This document shows positions 1 to 11,210 of a stretch of 39,019 nt of DNA, in pieces (position 1 is the stretch's first letter; each line of letters begins with the position of its first letter). The notes below the pieces were generated by a model. The model was given only the letters and a program-made list of their open reading frames with translations, was not told where the DNA came from and did not search any database. Position numbers and translations under genes: made by a program. Source of the DNA: Spirogloea muscicola. Lineage: Eukaryota; Streptophyta; Zygnematophyceae; Spirogloeales; Spirogloeaceae. The stretch covers positions 567,062-606,080 of the forward strand of contig WELB01000009.1 in the NCBI GenBank assembly GCA_009602725.1. Direction: 5' to 3'.

Positions 1-483
1 CCCTTTCTCTCTCTCGCTCTCTCTCCGCCTCTCCCTCCCTCTCTCCCTCTTATCTGCTGTTTGTGTGCGCGCGCATGCAGGCGTGTGCGTGAGAGTGTGT
101 ATGTATGTGTGTGTGTGTGTGTGTGTGAGAGAAAGAAAGCGGCTGCTGATATGAAAGAATCGGCTGTGAAATGCCAGCCAGAGAGAGACTACGAGAGAGG
201 AAAGTAGAGAGTGGGGGGGGGTGGGGAGAGGAAGAGAGAAGCTCCAGTACTCTCTCCCTCCTCCCATAGCGCCTCCGCGAGCTGGCCCAGCCTGAGCTGC
301 TGGAGCCTCCCGGCCGACGTGATCAGCTGGCCTCAGCGGCAGCCCAACCTCGCTTTCAGCATCCCCGCTCGCCATTCTGCCACCACCGCGCTCGGCTGCA
401 GCGCTCGCCGCCGACGCCGTCGTCGTTCCGCGGCTAAGGGCCTCATGAAGGCGTGAAGTACGCGGGCCTTCAGGAGCGAGACG
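1..483. repeat. Upstream region with CT-rich and TG microsatellites
   Basis: No gene is seen here. Bases 1-50 are CT-rich (CTCT/CCCT runs), and about 93-127 is a TG dinucleotide tract that grades into GAGA/GAAAG. From about 240 the sequence becomes GC-rich and is probably the promoter and 5' UTR of the large gene whose start codon I place at 484. An in-frame reading exists on both strands, but nothing in it resembles a known protein. No clear TATA box was recognised. Confidence 0.6.
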
Positions 484-3400
484 ATGCGAGGCGCGCCCAG
501 CGCGCACCCGCGCGCGGCCGCTGCGCACCTCTTCAAGCTGCCTCACGCAGCGCTCTACGCTCTCGCCACGCTTGGCGCCGCGTTGGGCGCCACTGCGCTA
601 CCGCTGCATGCAGCTGCCGGTACGTGCTTCTTGATCACGCAGGGCTAGTGATTGTTGAAAGCAGGATATGCAGTGAGTGCTGCAAGCGAGCTGTGATCTT
701 CGACGATATTCCGAAGTCGAAGCGAGCCACCACGCCAGAGCCAGTATTTGATGCGTGCTGCTACCCAAGCTTACAATGTTAGCTCCGCTTTGCAAGCTAC
801 TCAAGACACACTTGCAGCTGTCATATTGTCCTTGACACTTCAAGGACCAGCATGAAGAACAATCGAACCTGCTCGATTGGGCCTTCATATTTCCTGTTGA
901 AACATGTAGATGCTGAGGAGATATTAAGGCATCAATTCTCCATTTCAAATTATTAGACTGTGCGATGCAGGTGTCCTTCAACATTATCATCATGTACCAA
1001 GGAGTGCAGGCTCTCACAGGCAACTTACTAAGCACCGCGGAGTAGACCTGTATTCCAGCATTCTCTCTAGGAACGTAACTGTTGACTTCCGAGTGGCCGG
1101 CAAAGGTGAGAAGCTAGCATATAGATATTCGGTCCATGCAACCGCACGCGGATTGCGCATGTGCATATATATCTGGTCAATGTGCATCTAGTCAGATATA
1201 TCAAGCTCAGCGCCTCTACCTTATTCTCTAACAAAAGCTACTTCTATAGGAGCGTATGTCTATATTTGATTTGAGATCCTTGCCACAAGAGACTGATATA
1301 TTATTAAGCACCGGTTGTCAGGCCAGCTTGACTAAGTCATGAATGCCTTCGTCCTTGCAGAAGTCGAGGCTAGAACAGCCTTCGTTTGGTGCAGTGACGA
1401 GGCTTGTCTTCAGGACAAGATTGCATCTGATCGATCAGCCAGTGTCTACCTGGACAAGGACATATTGCTCACTGCTCCACTGCCAGAGGTTCAACATAGC
1501 TTTACAATTGTCGGAGCCTGTGACAGTGGCCCTTGCAAGATTGACGGCGACAACAAGTTCCAGGTTAGGCTGTTTCCACGATCTTTACACATCTTCGACA
1601 GCCGTGTGCACCTTATGTGCTTGTTTACACAGAGGTCTTACATGTATTGACCTTCTCCAGCTGATTGCATGCCGTCAAAGATGGTCAACCTCCTCTAACT
1701 ACCTGTGTCTGCATATCACAGATATTTCATGTCTTAGCAGCCGCAAGCTTGTCTCTTCAGAGTATTACCCTCATCAATGGCGTGGCCACAGACTATCCAG
1801 CAACAACAGTAAGCTTCTCTCGTCTCTTGACCCCAATTGAGCTATGGCTTTCTACTCGCATGATTGCATCCAAATTGTCTTGCGTACTTTCTTGCACTGT
1901 CTGTGTTCCTGCGCAACCTCCTGATGAGCATATACTTGACAGGAAGGTGGAGCTGTATATGTAGCTGCATCGCTACCATTTGTGATGAAGACGAAGTTCT
2001 CAGCCATAGCAGTCAACTTTATCCACAATACTGCTATAGTGGCAGGAGGGGCGGTCTACATTGGTGCTGGATCAATGGCATACTTTAAAGACGTCTCATT
2101 TGCTAACAATCTTGGCAATGTAACTATGCGAGTCCTCTATGCTTGCTCACATCTTATTATTACCGAGCTAAATGCTTAGGCATTGACGGCTGTCATGCAT
2201 GCTTTTCGCTGGACGATTCCCTTCTGAATACACGTGAATTTGACCTTGTAGCTTCGAAGACAAAGTTGCTGCTGTGCAGTGATCTCACCAACTCCGGCAA
2301 CGCTTTCTTTGATCAATAGTCCGTCTGCGGTCCCACAAGCCACTGTAACGCCATGATTGCTGATGAGCATCTGATGTTCCTACTGCCAGCCCCCAGCTGG
2401 TGGTTATGCTTTCGGAGGAGCGATCTATCTTGGTTCAGCTAATGCTCAAACATCAACAGGCGGCACGGGCCTGGACAGTTGCTCGACCTTTCAGAATGTA
2501 TCTTTTGTGCACAATGTTGCCTGCTTTGGAGGAGGAATCTTTGCTGATGATGCCTCGCCCGACCTTGAGATGGTAAGAAGCTATCGAAAGGCCGTCACCC
2601 TCTTGTATGATTTATCAAGGAAAGGGGTTTATCCTCTCTAAGCATGTTACACGCGTCCCACAACACCCTCAAGTTGAAAAGGAATTACTCACATGATGTA
2701 CTGCTTCTCCATTACTTAGACATGTACCTTGCTGTCCAGAACGGAGGAAGTAGACTGGATTGCTACGATTGCACCTTCTCAGATAATGTGGCACGCGAAG
2801 AGGGAGGTGCAGTGCATTTGGCTGCTCAAGGTGGTGGTGCACTTGCACATTTTTACACATCTGCATTCAATCACAACAGTGCAGGGGTAAGTTGGCCGTC
2901 CCAATCACAAGGGCAGCTGCGCACTGACTCTGCAGAAGTAGCTGTACAGATACACACGGTAAAATTGATTGTTTGCTTTTCGTAGAACTCAAAGCCAGCA
3001 GCAAAATTTTTACCTCCTCTGTCGCAGATATCCGGTGGAGCTATCAGCAGTGAGGCATCAGTTGGTGAAACGTCGGGAGTGCAAGCATCTTGGTTGGATT
3101 CTTCGTTCCAAATGAACACAGCCCCAGTAAGTGGAGCATTTCTGCAGCCAACATGCAGACGAGTCTGCAGCTGCGTGCAGATTGATCAGAATGTAATTTC
3201 TAATGAGACGAAGTTATTGAAGTAAAGCGGTGGTCAAGAGACCATACTAATCGGGCATGTGAATTACACAGGCTGGGATGGCGATGAAGGTGGACAATAA
3301 TGCCAACTTTGTGATAGTGAGGACTGAGTTTGTATCGACAGCGTCGCAAGCCTCCACAGCCGAGGAAGTCCTCTGTGATGGCAACTGCAGCTTCTGCCCG

Positions 3401-6400
3401 ACAGAGCTGAAGGCGCCACAAATCCAGGGCTCAGGAACGATAACAACTCTGTGTAAGTCCAGCTCTTGAGAGTCTGCTGCATGGGCATCAGACTGACTCA
3501 GCATCTCATTACCATGCACCATGAATCCTGCACCATGAATTTTAACTTCAACCATTGCTTGGTACTGCAGCAAGTTGTCCGACTGAGCAGGCCAAGTGCG
3601 TGTGTTGCTATACACCACCGAGCTGCGACAACCCACCTCATCCTCCAAGCAGCCCTGGTGACCTCCCTCCTCCAAGTCCACCATCTCAGTCACCGCCATC
3701 GTATCCACCACCTCCACCCTCTTCCCCTCCCCCTCCCCCTCCACCACCACCACCACCTCTATCACCTCCTCCTGAGTCCCCCTCTCCACCACCCTTCAGT
3801 CCTCCTCCGCCACCTCCATCACCTCCGCCCCACTCCCCACCCCCACATCATCCTCCACCATCACCTCCTCCTGAGTTCCCATCTCCACCACCCTTCAGTC
3901 CTCCTCCGCCGACTCCACCACCTCCGAGTCCTCCTCCACCTCCATCACCTCCACCACCCTCCCCACCTCCACCACCTCCGCCTCAACCATCTCCTCCTGC
4001 GTACCCCTCTCCACCACCCTTCAGTCCTCCTCCGCCACCTCCATCACCTCCGCCCCACTCCCCACCCCCACATCATCCTCCACCATCACCTCCTCCTGAG
4101 TTCCCATCTCCACCACCCTTCAGTCCTCCTCTGCCTACTCCACCACCTCCGAGTCCTCCTCCACCTCCATCACCTCCACCCTCCTTCCCATCTCCACCAC
4201 CTCCGCCTCCACCTTCTCCTCCTGAGTCCCCCTCCCCACCACCCTTCAGTCGTCCTCCGCCACCTCCATCACCTCCGCCCCATTCCCCACCTCCACATCA
4301 TCCTCCACCATCACCTCCTCCTGAGTTCCCATCTCCACCACCCTTCAGTCCTCCTCCGCCTACTCCACCACCTCCGAGTCCTCCTCCACCTCCATCACCT
4401 CCACCCTCCTTCCCATCTCCACCACCTCCACCTCCACCATCTCCTCCTGCGTACCCCCATCCACCACCCTTCCGTCCTCCGCCGCCACCTCCATCACCTC
4501 CTCCTCCATCACCTCCTCCTGCGTTCCCCTCTCCACCGCCCTTCAGTCCTCCTCCGCCACCTCCATCACCTCCGCCCTCCTTCCCACCCCCACCACCAAC
4601 TTCACCACCACCTCCTCCTGCATACCCCACTCCACCGCCTCCAAGCGCTTCTCCGCAAAGTCCATCACCCTCGCCCCCCGCCCCACCTCATCAACCTCCT
4701 CATCATCCTCCACCATCTCCTCCTCCGCCCCCCTCTCTACCACCTCCAAGTCCTCCTCCGCCCCCTTCACCACCTCCAAATCCTCCTCCACCTCCACCAC
4801 CTCCACCACCCTTCCCTTCTCAACCACCTCCGCCTCCACCGTTTCCTCCTGCGTCCCCCTCTCCACCACCCTTCAGTCCTCCTCCGCCACCTCCATCACC
4901 TCCTGCTCCACTGCCACCTTCACCACCTCCAACCTCCAGTCCTCCACCGCCGGCTCAGCCCCCACCTCAACCTCCACCCCCAACACCTCCTAGCTCTCAC
5001 AAACGACCACACCCCCCACCTCAGTCAGTGCCATCACCTCCACTCTCCCCCCCTCCCCCTCACAGTCCTCCGGCTGGCCCCCCACCTCAACCACCTCTTC
5101 CTCCACCACCCCCTCCAGCGTCCCCCTCACCACCACCTCCAAGTCCACCTCAGCCACATCCATCACCTCCGCCCTCCTCCCCACCTCCTCCTCCATTGCC
5201 ACCTCCACCACCTCCACCACCTCCACCACCTCCAATGTTCAGCCCTCCCCCTCCAGCTAAACCCCCACTTCAACCTCCACCTCCACCACCTCTAAGCTCT
5301 CACGAACTCCCACACCCACCTCAATCAGTGCCATCACCTCCATTGTCCTCCCCTCCCCCTCACAGTCCTCCGGCTGGCCCCCCACCTCAACCACCTCCTC
5401 CTCCACCAAACCCTCCTGCGTACCCCTCTCCACCACCTCCACCACCTCCAAATCCTCCTCCATCACCTCTGCCCTCCTCCCCACCTCCTCCAATGCCACC
5501 TCCACCACCTCAGCCCTCCAGTCCTCCTCCTCCCAGTCCTCCTGCCAAGCCCCCAGCTCAACCTCCACCTCCACCACCTCCTAGCTCTCACAAACCACCA
5601 CATCCACCTCAGTCAGTGCCATCACCTCCAGTCTCTCCCCCTCCTCCTCACAGTCCTCCAGCTGGCCCCCCGCCTCAACCACCTTCCCCTCCACCAGCCC
5701 CGCCTGCGTCCCCCTCACCACCACCTCCAAGTCCCCCTCAGCCACCTCCATCACCTCCGCCCTCCTCCTCGCCTCCTCCTCCACTGCTACCTCCATCACC
5801 TCCAACCTCCAGTCCTCCCCCGCCGGCTAAGCCCCCACCTCAACCTCTACCCCCAACACCTCCCAGCTCTCACGAACGACCACACCCACCTCAGTCAGTG
5901 CCATTACCTCCAGTCTCTCCCCCTCCTCCTCACAGTCCGCCAGCTGGGCCCCCAACCCAACCTCCTCCTCCTCCACCAACACCCCCATCGTCCACCTCTT
6001 CACCACCTTTGAGTCCTTCACAGCCACCTCCATCACCTCCGTCCAATCCACCTTCTCCTGCACTGCCACCTCCACCACCTCCAACGTTCAGTCCTTCCCC
6101 TCCAGCTGAGCCCCCACCTCAACCTCCACCTCCACCACCTCCAAGCTCTCACAATGCCCCACACCCACCTCAATCACCTCCTCCACCAACCCCTCCTGCG
6201 TACCCCTCTCCACCACCTCCAACTCCTCCTCAGACACCTACATCACCTTCGCCCTCCTCCCCACCTCCTCCATTGCCACCTCCATCACCTCAGCCCTCCA
6301 GTCCTCCTCCTCCCAGTCCTGCTGCCAAGCCCCCACCTCAACCTCCACTTCCACCACCTCACGATTTGCCACACCCGCCTAAGTCAGTGCCATCACCTCC

Positions 6401-9400
6401 AATCTCCTCCCCTCCCCTTCACAGTCCTCCGGCTGGGCCCCCACCTCAACCACCTCCCCTCCCACCAGCTCCTCCAGCGTCCCCTTCATCACCACCTCCA
6501 AGTCCTCCTAAGCCACCTCCATCACCTCCGCCCTCCTCCCCACCTCCTGGTCCACCACCTCCTCCAGTGTCCCCCTCCTCACCACCTTCAAGTCCTCCTT
6601 TGCAAGCTCCACCATCTCCGCCCTCCTCTCATCATTCTCCCAGATCTCCAGCTAAGGCCCCCCCTCAACCTCTTCTTCCACCACCTCCACCACCTCCGAG
6701 TCCTCAAAACCCGCCAACCCCACCTCAATCACCTCCATTCGCCTCCCCTCTTCGTCACAGTCCTCCAGCTGGCCTCCCACCTCTTCCTTCACCTCCTCCT
6801 GTGTCCCCCTCTCCTCCACCTCGTAGTCCTCCGCAGCCACCTCCATTACCTTCACCGTTCTCCCCACCTCCGCCTCCACCACCTCCTCCAGCATCCCCTT
6901 CACCACCACCTCCAAGTCCTCTACCACCTCCAAGTCCCTACAACCCTCCACCCCCGCCTCAAGCAGTGCCATCACCTCCATTCTCCTCCCCTCCCCCTCA
7001 CAGTCCTCGGGCAGGCCCCCCACCTCCACCACCTCCCCCTCCACCACCACTTCCTGCGTCCCCCTCTCCACTACCTCCAGGTGTTCCTTTGCCACCTCCA
7101 TCACCTTTGACCTCTTCCCCACCTCAACTGCCTATACCTCCAGCAGCTCCTCTTCCTGCGCCCTCCTCACGACCACCTATGAGTCGTCTTTTGCCACCTC
7201 CATCACCTTTGTCCTCCTTTGAGCCCCCACCTCAAGCTCCACTTCCAACACCTCCTCCGGCATCCCCACCTCCGGTAACTTCAAGTCCTCATCGCCTCTC
7301 ACCTTCTCCGCTGTACCCACCTCCTCTGAGTCCTCCACCTCCTCCTTCACCACCTCCTCCCTCACCACCATCTCTGCCCCTATCCCCATTCCCTCCACTT
7401 CCTCCTCCACCGTCTCCGCAGACCTCCCCACCCCCTGGTCTGCCTCCTCCACCAATTCCACCACCTTCGCCATCTCCCGACAGCTCTCCTACAGGACCCC
7501 TACCTCAACCTCCACCCCCGCAACTCCCTCCTGCGTCCTTCTCTCCTCCACCACCTCTGCCATCAACACCCTACTTCCCTCCTCCTCATAGTCCCCACAG
7601 CGTCTCAGTTTCGCCTCCACCTCCACCACCACAACCTCTGATGCCTCCACCTCCTTCTTCATCATCTCCACCCTCCTCTTCCCCTCACAGTCCTTCTGCT
7701 AGCCCCCCTCAACCTCAATCACCTGCTCCTGTAAACCCCTCCCCTCCACCACCCCCTCTGGCATCCCTCTCTCCTCCAGATCTAAGTCCTCCCAGCCCTG
7801 TACTGTCATTTCCGTCTCCATCCCCACGCCCTTCAAATGCTGGTCCACCTTCTCCACCACCAAAATCACCTCCACCCTCTTCTTCTTCCAATGCCAGTGC
7901 TTCTAGCCCCCGACCTCAGTTTGCGTTACCTCCTCCTGAGTCCCTTTCTCCACCCTCCTCCCCTCGTCATCAAATGATTCCTCCTGGCCCTCCACCTCAG
8001 CCCTCGCCAGCTTCTTCGCCAACTTCTTCGCCAACTCCTGTGTCACGCTCTCCACCTTCCAGTCCTCATAGCTCGGTACCCCCACCTCCATCTCCTTCTC
8101 CACCATATGTAGTAATATCTCCACCATTCTTCCCTCCCACTCAGAGTCCTCTTGCTAGCCCCCCTAGTCCACCCCCTCTTCCACGTCCCCCTGCTTCACT
8201 CTCACCTCCATCTCCAAGTCCTGGTGCTCCACCTCCTTCTGCACCGCCTCCAGTCGTTCTCTTGCCTCCCCCTCCTCAGCCTGGTCCACCTCCAGCTCCA
8301 GTTGCTCCAGTCCCGTTCCCTCCTCCGCCTGTCATCATGTTATCACCACCCATTCCTCCGCCCCCTGGGATGAAGCTGACAAGCCCGCCCATATTACATC
8401 CTCCATCCCCAGCTTCTCCAATCCTCTACCTCAGCCCGCACCCCCCTCCTTCCAGCGGCCATGCACCAGCTCCTTCCCCCAGCTCCACTCCGATCCCCCA
8501 CCTCCCTCCTCCACCCTTACTGAGCTTGCAGCCAAGCCCATCTTTCCCCTTTCTACCACCTCCGCCATACTACCAGCATGACCACTCTGGCTCAGCCCGC
8601 GATCACCCTCCACCTCCACCGCTTCTTGAAGCTCCACCTCCTTCCTCACCACCTGCCCGCTCTCCAGCGTCGCCAGCCCCATCTACTTCCACGCCTCCAT
8701 TGTTGGGGCCAAGTCCAGCTCCTGCACCCTTGCAGATGCCACCCCCTCCCTCCTCAAGGGCTGCGCCACCAGTGCTGTCAAGGCCTCCACATCCTGTCCT
8801 TCCTCCGCCCTCCATGGCCTCACAGCCACCGCCACAGTCAACAGCCACACCTCCGACCGGCACCCCATCCTCCACACAGGCCCCGCCGTCACTACCGCCA
8901 CCGCTGCCGCCGCCGCCGCACAGCTTGGCCAAGCCACCAAGCACATCACCTTCACCGCCCCCACCTTTGCCTCCACCAAATGTTCCACTTACACCCTCTC
9001 CTCCGTCCTTCCCTCCACCTAGACCTTCACCACTCAGTGGTCACTTGCCTCCACCTCCTTTGGGCCCCTCCCCTCCACCTGTGACTGGCCCCGCCCCCAG
9101 TCCTGCCTCTCCCAGTCAGCTCCCTCCCCCAGCGCCGGTTCTCCAACCTCCACCAGCAGCCGCTGCACCATCGTCATTGGGCACTGGCAACGCTTCCTCA
9201 GGATCAAGCCACACCCACCCTCCTCCAGCTCCACAGCCAGTGCAGAGTCCTATCGTCCCATCACCTCCTCCCCTCTCTGCTCCTCCATATTCACCTCCTC
9301 CACGCTCAACCTTGTCACCAGCTCCATCCCCGTCCGTACCGCCGCTCCCACCTCCACCTTCATCTCCATGGCCCCCTCCGCTGCTTTCACCACCTCCTCT

Positions 9401-11210
9401 GCCAATGCCATCGCCAGTTCCGCAGACCCACCCCCCTCCTTTGTCAAGGCATCCACCTCCATCTACTCCCTCCACCCCTCTGCCTTCGCCGTCTGCAACA
9501 CATCCGTCGCCGCCATGGCCGCAAGCCACTCCCTCATCTTACTCCAGATCCCCTACTCCCATACCACACCACCTCCCTCCAGTCTCTCCTCCTCAAGTAG
9601 CAACGCCACCTCATGTTGCTCAACCGCCTAAGAGTCTACCTCCCTCCTTCCATCCTCCTCACCTACAGCCCCCTCCTTCATCCTCCCAGAATCAACCTCC
9701 GGAGTTCCCCCCTCCTCTGCACCACCAGGCCCCTCCTGCCTTCCCCTATCCATCCCACCAGGAGACCTCTCCTCCCCCCACTCAGACACCCTCTCCCTCC
9801 TCCCCCTTACCTCCTCCTCAAGAGTCTTCACCTCCCTCCTCTCAAAGTCCACCTTCCTTCTTGCGGCCTCCTCCGCCCCAAGAGGCCTTCCCTCCTCCAT
9901 CTCTCACTCCCCCGTCCACCAATTCTGGGAAACCTAGTCCACCTGCTGCTTCTGGTTCTCCTTCTCCAAATTGTACCTGCAACCAGGCTCAGCCTCCCCC
10001 AGAGCCCTGCCCACACCATGGCCATCTGAAGAGGCACCACCACGCACACCAACATCGTAAGCTCACGGGCTCTCGATTCTGGCACCTGATGGCCAATTGT
10101 CTTACAGAAGCCTCGCGCCAGTCTTAGCAAGTCAGTCTTGCTAATGAAATTGCATCCACATGTTGCAGGCCCAAGCACAAACGATACACAGCCGGGCGTG
10201 AGAGGTGATCCCCACCTCATTGGCAAGCACGGCGAAAGGTTTGATTTCTTAGGCAAAGCCGGGAAGAGCTACTGCCTCGTTGCTGACAAGGCGCTTAACA
10301 TCAACATGAAGCTTGTGGCTGGGTATCGCAAGCACACAACAGTAAGTACTTGATCAAATGCCCAAACGACCAATTGCAATAGTTTTCGGGGCACTATCAA
10401 TATGTGAGATGTGCTTTCACTTTCTTGCATCACCAAACATTGCAATGGCTGATGCCCTTGTTGCTTCTTCTGACGCTCATGAAATACATGGGGGTAATGA
10501 CATGCCTGCCTGCTCACAAGCAGCTCTGCTTATGCACTCTTCCGATTGCGTGCTTGCAGTATATCACACAGATAGGCATCATATTGGGGAAAGTGCAAGT
10601 ACGTATATCTGCAGACAAAGCTCCTCGGACACCCGGCAAAGTCAGAGACGTGATGCTGGGCGAGATTGACGTCAACGGCGTCCTCCTTGCATCAACTGTA
10701 AGAAACATGACTATTGGAGAGCTGGAGCTCAGGAGGTCCAGGCGATCTGTGAGACTCGTGCAGATGGGTTTGTTGGACGTGGAGGTGGAGGTGAAGCGTG
10801 TGGTGTACTGGAAAGGTGGACCTCAGCAATTCTATGTGAGCACCTACCGAGCCCCAAAGCTCATGATATGCCGACCCTTCTACTTGTCTGACCTGGTAGA
10901 AAGGGAGAAGAGCTCGCCCATAGAGAAGGAAAGCTAGCTGACATGATAATGAGACTTGATAATGAAACTGCTGACTGATCAGACACTCCTGCCTTCGTGT
11001 GTGCAGCTGAATGTCAACGTGGACCAGCTGCAAGTGTCGGCAACTGTGCATGGCGTGCTGGGCCAGACGTACCGCAAAGCAGCACCTCTTGGCCGACAAC
11101 ACCGTAGGCGCCACCATGGCGCCTTCAAGATCGAAGGCACAGAGCTTGACTACCGCACAGCCAACGTGCTGGATCCTGGTTGCCGCTGGGGTCCGCAAGG
11201 CCAGAACTGA
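484..11210 (+). CDS. Giant secreted Pro-rich protein: POMP-like beta-helix, 2,162-codon PPSPPP region, C-terminal GDPH/root-cap-like domain
   Basis: Modelled exons: 484-619, 1010-1105 (tentative; its acceptor could be at 971), 1361-1563, 1722-1808, 1943-2119, 2390-2572, 2740-2886, 3028-3126, 3272-3452, 3571-10056, 10169-10341, 10560-10835 and 11007-11210. All phases agree and the total is 8,448 nt (2,815 aa). The start at 484 gives an N-terminus ending in a hydrophobic run (ALYALATLGAALGATALPLHA), read as a signal peptide. Exons 3-9 carry repeats of the polymorphic-outer-membrane type, such as NTAIVAGGAVYIGAGS, HNVACFGGGIFADDA and DNVAREEGGAVHLAA, which suggest a right-handed beta-helix. A Cys-rich junction (SCPTEQAKCVCCYTPPSCD) leads into the Pro/Ser exon, probably hydroxyproline-rich and glycosylated. 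The end resembles plant root-cap (PF06830) or vWD-like domains: RGDPHLIGKHGERFDFLGKA, then GVLGQTYR. A cell-wall or extracellular role is inferred; the substrate is unknown. Confidence 0.85.
1361..3452 (+). other. Beta-helix region encoded by small exons (POMP-like repeats)
   Basis: This is the part of the large gene that encodes the repeat domain. Five consecutive exons, 1722-1808 (29 codons), 1943-2119 (59), 2390-2572 (61), 2740-2886 (49) and 3028-3126 (33), begin and end in phase 0, so any of them could be skipped or duplicated without a frameshift. Each carries the pattern F-x-x-N-x-A-x-x-x-GGA(V/I/F), as in chlamydial Pmp proteins and many algal secreted proteins. The exon at 1361-1563 holds the cap-like lead-in (SFTIVGACDSGPCKIDG). 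The donors are mostly GTAAG. Confidence 0.8.
3571..10056 (+). repeat. Pro/Ser-coding low-complexity exon with higher-order tandem repeats
   Basis: This single exon of 6,486 nt is open throughout and encodes mostly PPSPPP, SPPPP, PPHSPP and similar motifs. Two levels of longer repeat are visible. Between about 3780 and 4475 a 225-bp (75-codon) unit recurs: the landmark TTCAGT falls at 3795, 4020 and 4245 (TTCCGT at 4470), and a second landmark at 3894, 4119 and 4344. From about 4990 to 5960 a looser unit of 282-300 bp recurs, marked by QSVPSPP...HSPPAGPPPQPP (landmarks near 5021, 5321, 5609 and 5891, with diverged copies near 6380 and 6960). From about 7100 the repeats are more degenerate, and Ala, Thr and His become more common. 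Confidence 0.9.
10169..11210 (+). other. C-terminal GDPH/root-cap-like domain (three exons)
   Basis: Exons 10169-10341, 10560-10835 and 11007-11210 encode about 218 residues that read RGDPHLIGKHGERFDFLGKA, then YCLVADKALNINMKL, then a beta-rich stretch (VRLVQMGLLDVEVEVKRVVY), and finally GVLGQTYR near the end. The opening GDPH-x-x-G...FDF-x-G...Y-LV-x-D and the late GVLGQTY are shared by plant root-cap/LEA-type proteins (PF06830) and are distantly like von Willebrand D domains. Splice phases match exactly: the Pro exon ends in phase 1 and the next exon starts with two bases. The role is unknown; surface or matrix interaction is plausible. Confidence 0.75.

Noticed and set aside
3466-5295. 609-codon His/Leu/Pro frame on the plus strand overlapping the Pro exon
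   Set aside because: It is a shifted reading of the same CCACCT/CATCAC repeats. The Pro/Ser frame is the one joined in phase to conserved exons on both sides.
3780-5960. Regular repeats that could suggest a CRISPR-like or satellite array
   Set aside because: The period is in frame with the protein, units lack unique spacers, and the host is eukaryotic.
4298-9529. Long glycine-, valine- and glutamate-rich open frames on the minus strand across the Pro exon
   Set aside because: They are complements of CCN/TCN codons in the Pro/Ser exon. Low-complexity DNA stays open in several frames, and none has splice or start context.
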